A stretch of DNA of 32,052 nucleotides from Reclinomonas americana ATCC 50394 (lineage: Eukaryota; Jakobida; Jakobea; Jakobida), in assembly GCA_048213135.1 (NCBI GenBank), contig PS015767.1, positions 19,920 through 51,971 on the forward strand, written 5' to 3'. Shown here one piece after another: positions 31,401-32,052 of the stretch. Within the stretch, counting starts at the first letter, position 1. Every line of letters starts with the position of its first letter. The notes under the pieces were generated by a model. That model did no database searches. It was not told the origin of the DNA and saw only the letters and a list, made by a program, of their open reading frames with translations. Made by a program: the position numbers and the translations under genes.

Positions 31401-32052
31401 AATGCGCTCTGCCACCTCCGCTTGCTCCTTTTCCGTGAACCCGCGCACTGCCTGTCGAGTGACTGCACCGACAAGCGCACATCCTCGTGTGGGTGGAAAG
31501 AGAATCGCTACGTGTACATAGTCGCTGAACAATACACACCTTTTCCACGCCGCAGTTTGATGGGCTTGTTTCCTCGAACACTCTCCTCCTGTGACGAGGT
31601 GCGGTCGGTGCTGAGCGGTGGCGCATCACGGTCGGTGCGCAGACTGGACAGCGGTTCCTGCATTGTGAAGCACGTGAGCCGTCGGCGACGACTCACCTGG
31701 CACACAAAAAAGAGACACACGGCTCACCTCCGACGCCGACAGCGTGTCCGCACGCAGCGAGGAGGGTGGTTCGCTAAAGCCAACATCCGACAGCATGCTC
31801 TCCACGAATGTTGCCGCATTGGGCGAAGGCAACGGTGACAATGGTCCCTGTGATGCAGTGCCAGGCACAGCGTGTGGAAACAGTCGATCGAGCACATCAT
31901 CAGTTGGCGGAGGAGCAGGTGTCGCCGCTCCTACCAGTATCATCCCGCTTGACGCTGGTGCGGGTCTCGGCAACGCCGCCGGCACTGCAGGCGGAGCCAC
32001 CAACATGGAGGCGTTTCGCTGCTGCTGCTGCTGCGCTGCTTCGCCCCCCACT
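28227..32052 (-). CDS. kinesin-light-chain-like TPR protein (5' end off the window, internal gap)
   Basis: The gene enters from the right edge and stops at 28227. The visible N-terminal part is Gln/Pro/Ala-rich (32051 to about 31730), followed by a charged coiled coil (TEKEQAEVAERIEKLMQESV). Next is an aromatic-rich helical domain (FWKLFERLCPYNCRHLVKNA, DQIWVTFQPQLLFLWTSLEQ, HWTRFIELYVFFVLGQSAKH). At least eight 42-residue TPRs of the kinesin-light-chain type follow, each with LG..HP.TL...N.LA, for example RREVLGAQHPSTLMTAHNLA and RRTLLGATHPSTLVALNNLA. A 744-nt N gap then interrupts it. The last exon (28403-28227) encodes a short charged tail ending TEAMLDFL. Such TPR arrays bind cargo or partner peptides. 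The domain before the TPRs is not the usual kinesin-light-chain coiled coil, so orthology to true KLC is doubtful; nephrocystin-like or other TPR-10/12 proteins are alternatives. In-frame ATGs near 32051 and 32007 may or may not be the start. Confidence 0.8.
28405..28492. repeat. (GT)n microsatellite of about 44 units, in an intron beside the gap
   Basis: An uninterrupted GT run on the plus strand reads CA on the coding strand and ends in the acceptor CACACAG just before the last exon (GCGTTGGAGTGC). The assembly breaks into N ten bases beyond the run, so its true length is unknown. Confidence 0.95.
28503..29246. other. assembly gap (744 N) inside the TPR gene
   Basis: On the minus strand the exon before the gap ends at SLSDE followed by a GTACGT donor. 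The sequence after the gap is the end of an intron. The gap may therefore be all intron, or may hide one or more TPR exons. Confidence 0.97.

Overview
The window is nuclear DNA from a gene-dense, intron-rich eukaryote, most likely a unicellular protist or alga. Coding regions break into many short exons joined by GT-AG introns of mostly 45-90 nt, and intergenic spaces are 10-460 bp. The introns are rich in CA/GT, GA/CT and GTGCGTG-type sequence. There are no bacterial operon signals, CRISPR arrays, tRNAs or rRNAs. Two runs of N (9964-10568 and 28503-29246) are assembly gaps. I cannot assign a lineage; a nickel superoxide dismutase beside a WDR7 orthologue points to a marine-type alga or flagellate, but that is inference.

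Layout, left to right: (1) 3' part of an unrecognised plus-strand gene (1-1345). (2) A minus-strand RCC1-repeat beta-propeller protein with a long basic tail (5736-1523). (3) A minus-strand nickel superoxide dismutase (6875-5955) in seven exons, with a signal-like leader; the nickel-hook motif HCQVPCG is recreated only by splicing. (4) A minus-strand WDR7/rabconnectin-3 beta orthologue (13639-6886), whose stop codon lies 10 nt before the NiSOD start codon. (5) Divergent from it, a plus-strand ubiquitin-like plus kelch-repeat protein (13774-16500). (6) A minus-strand helical-repeat protein with a C-terminal TPR domain (19653-16554). (7) Divergent from that, a small plus-strand neugrin/Rrg9-like protein (19825-20608). 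(8) A very large minus-strand modular protein (27769-20656) with a conserved N-terminal helical region, His-rich repeats, a hendecad (11-residue) Ala/Glu/Lys repeat and Ser/Thr-Pro repeats. (9) The 3' part of a minus-strand kinesin-light-chain-like TPR gene running off the right edge.

The genes do not form one pathway. WDR7-type proteins act on V-ATPase and vesicle acidification, NiSOD removes superoxide, and the RCC1, kelch, TPR and coiled-coil proteins are scaffolds of unknown partners. The most notable items are the eukaryotic NiSOD with its split active-site motif, its near-abutting tandem position behind WDR7, and the duplicated, phase-0 exons of the large repeat protein. Exon models were built by hand from reading frame, phase and GT/AG sites; internal boundaries marked as ambiguous in the entries could shift by a few codons.
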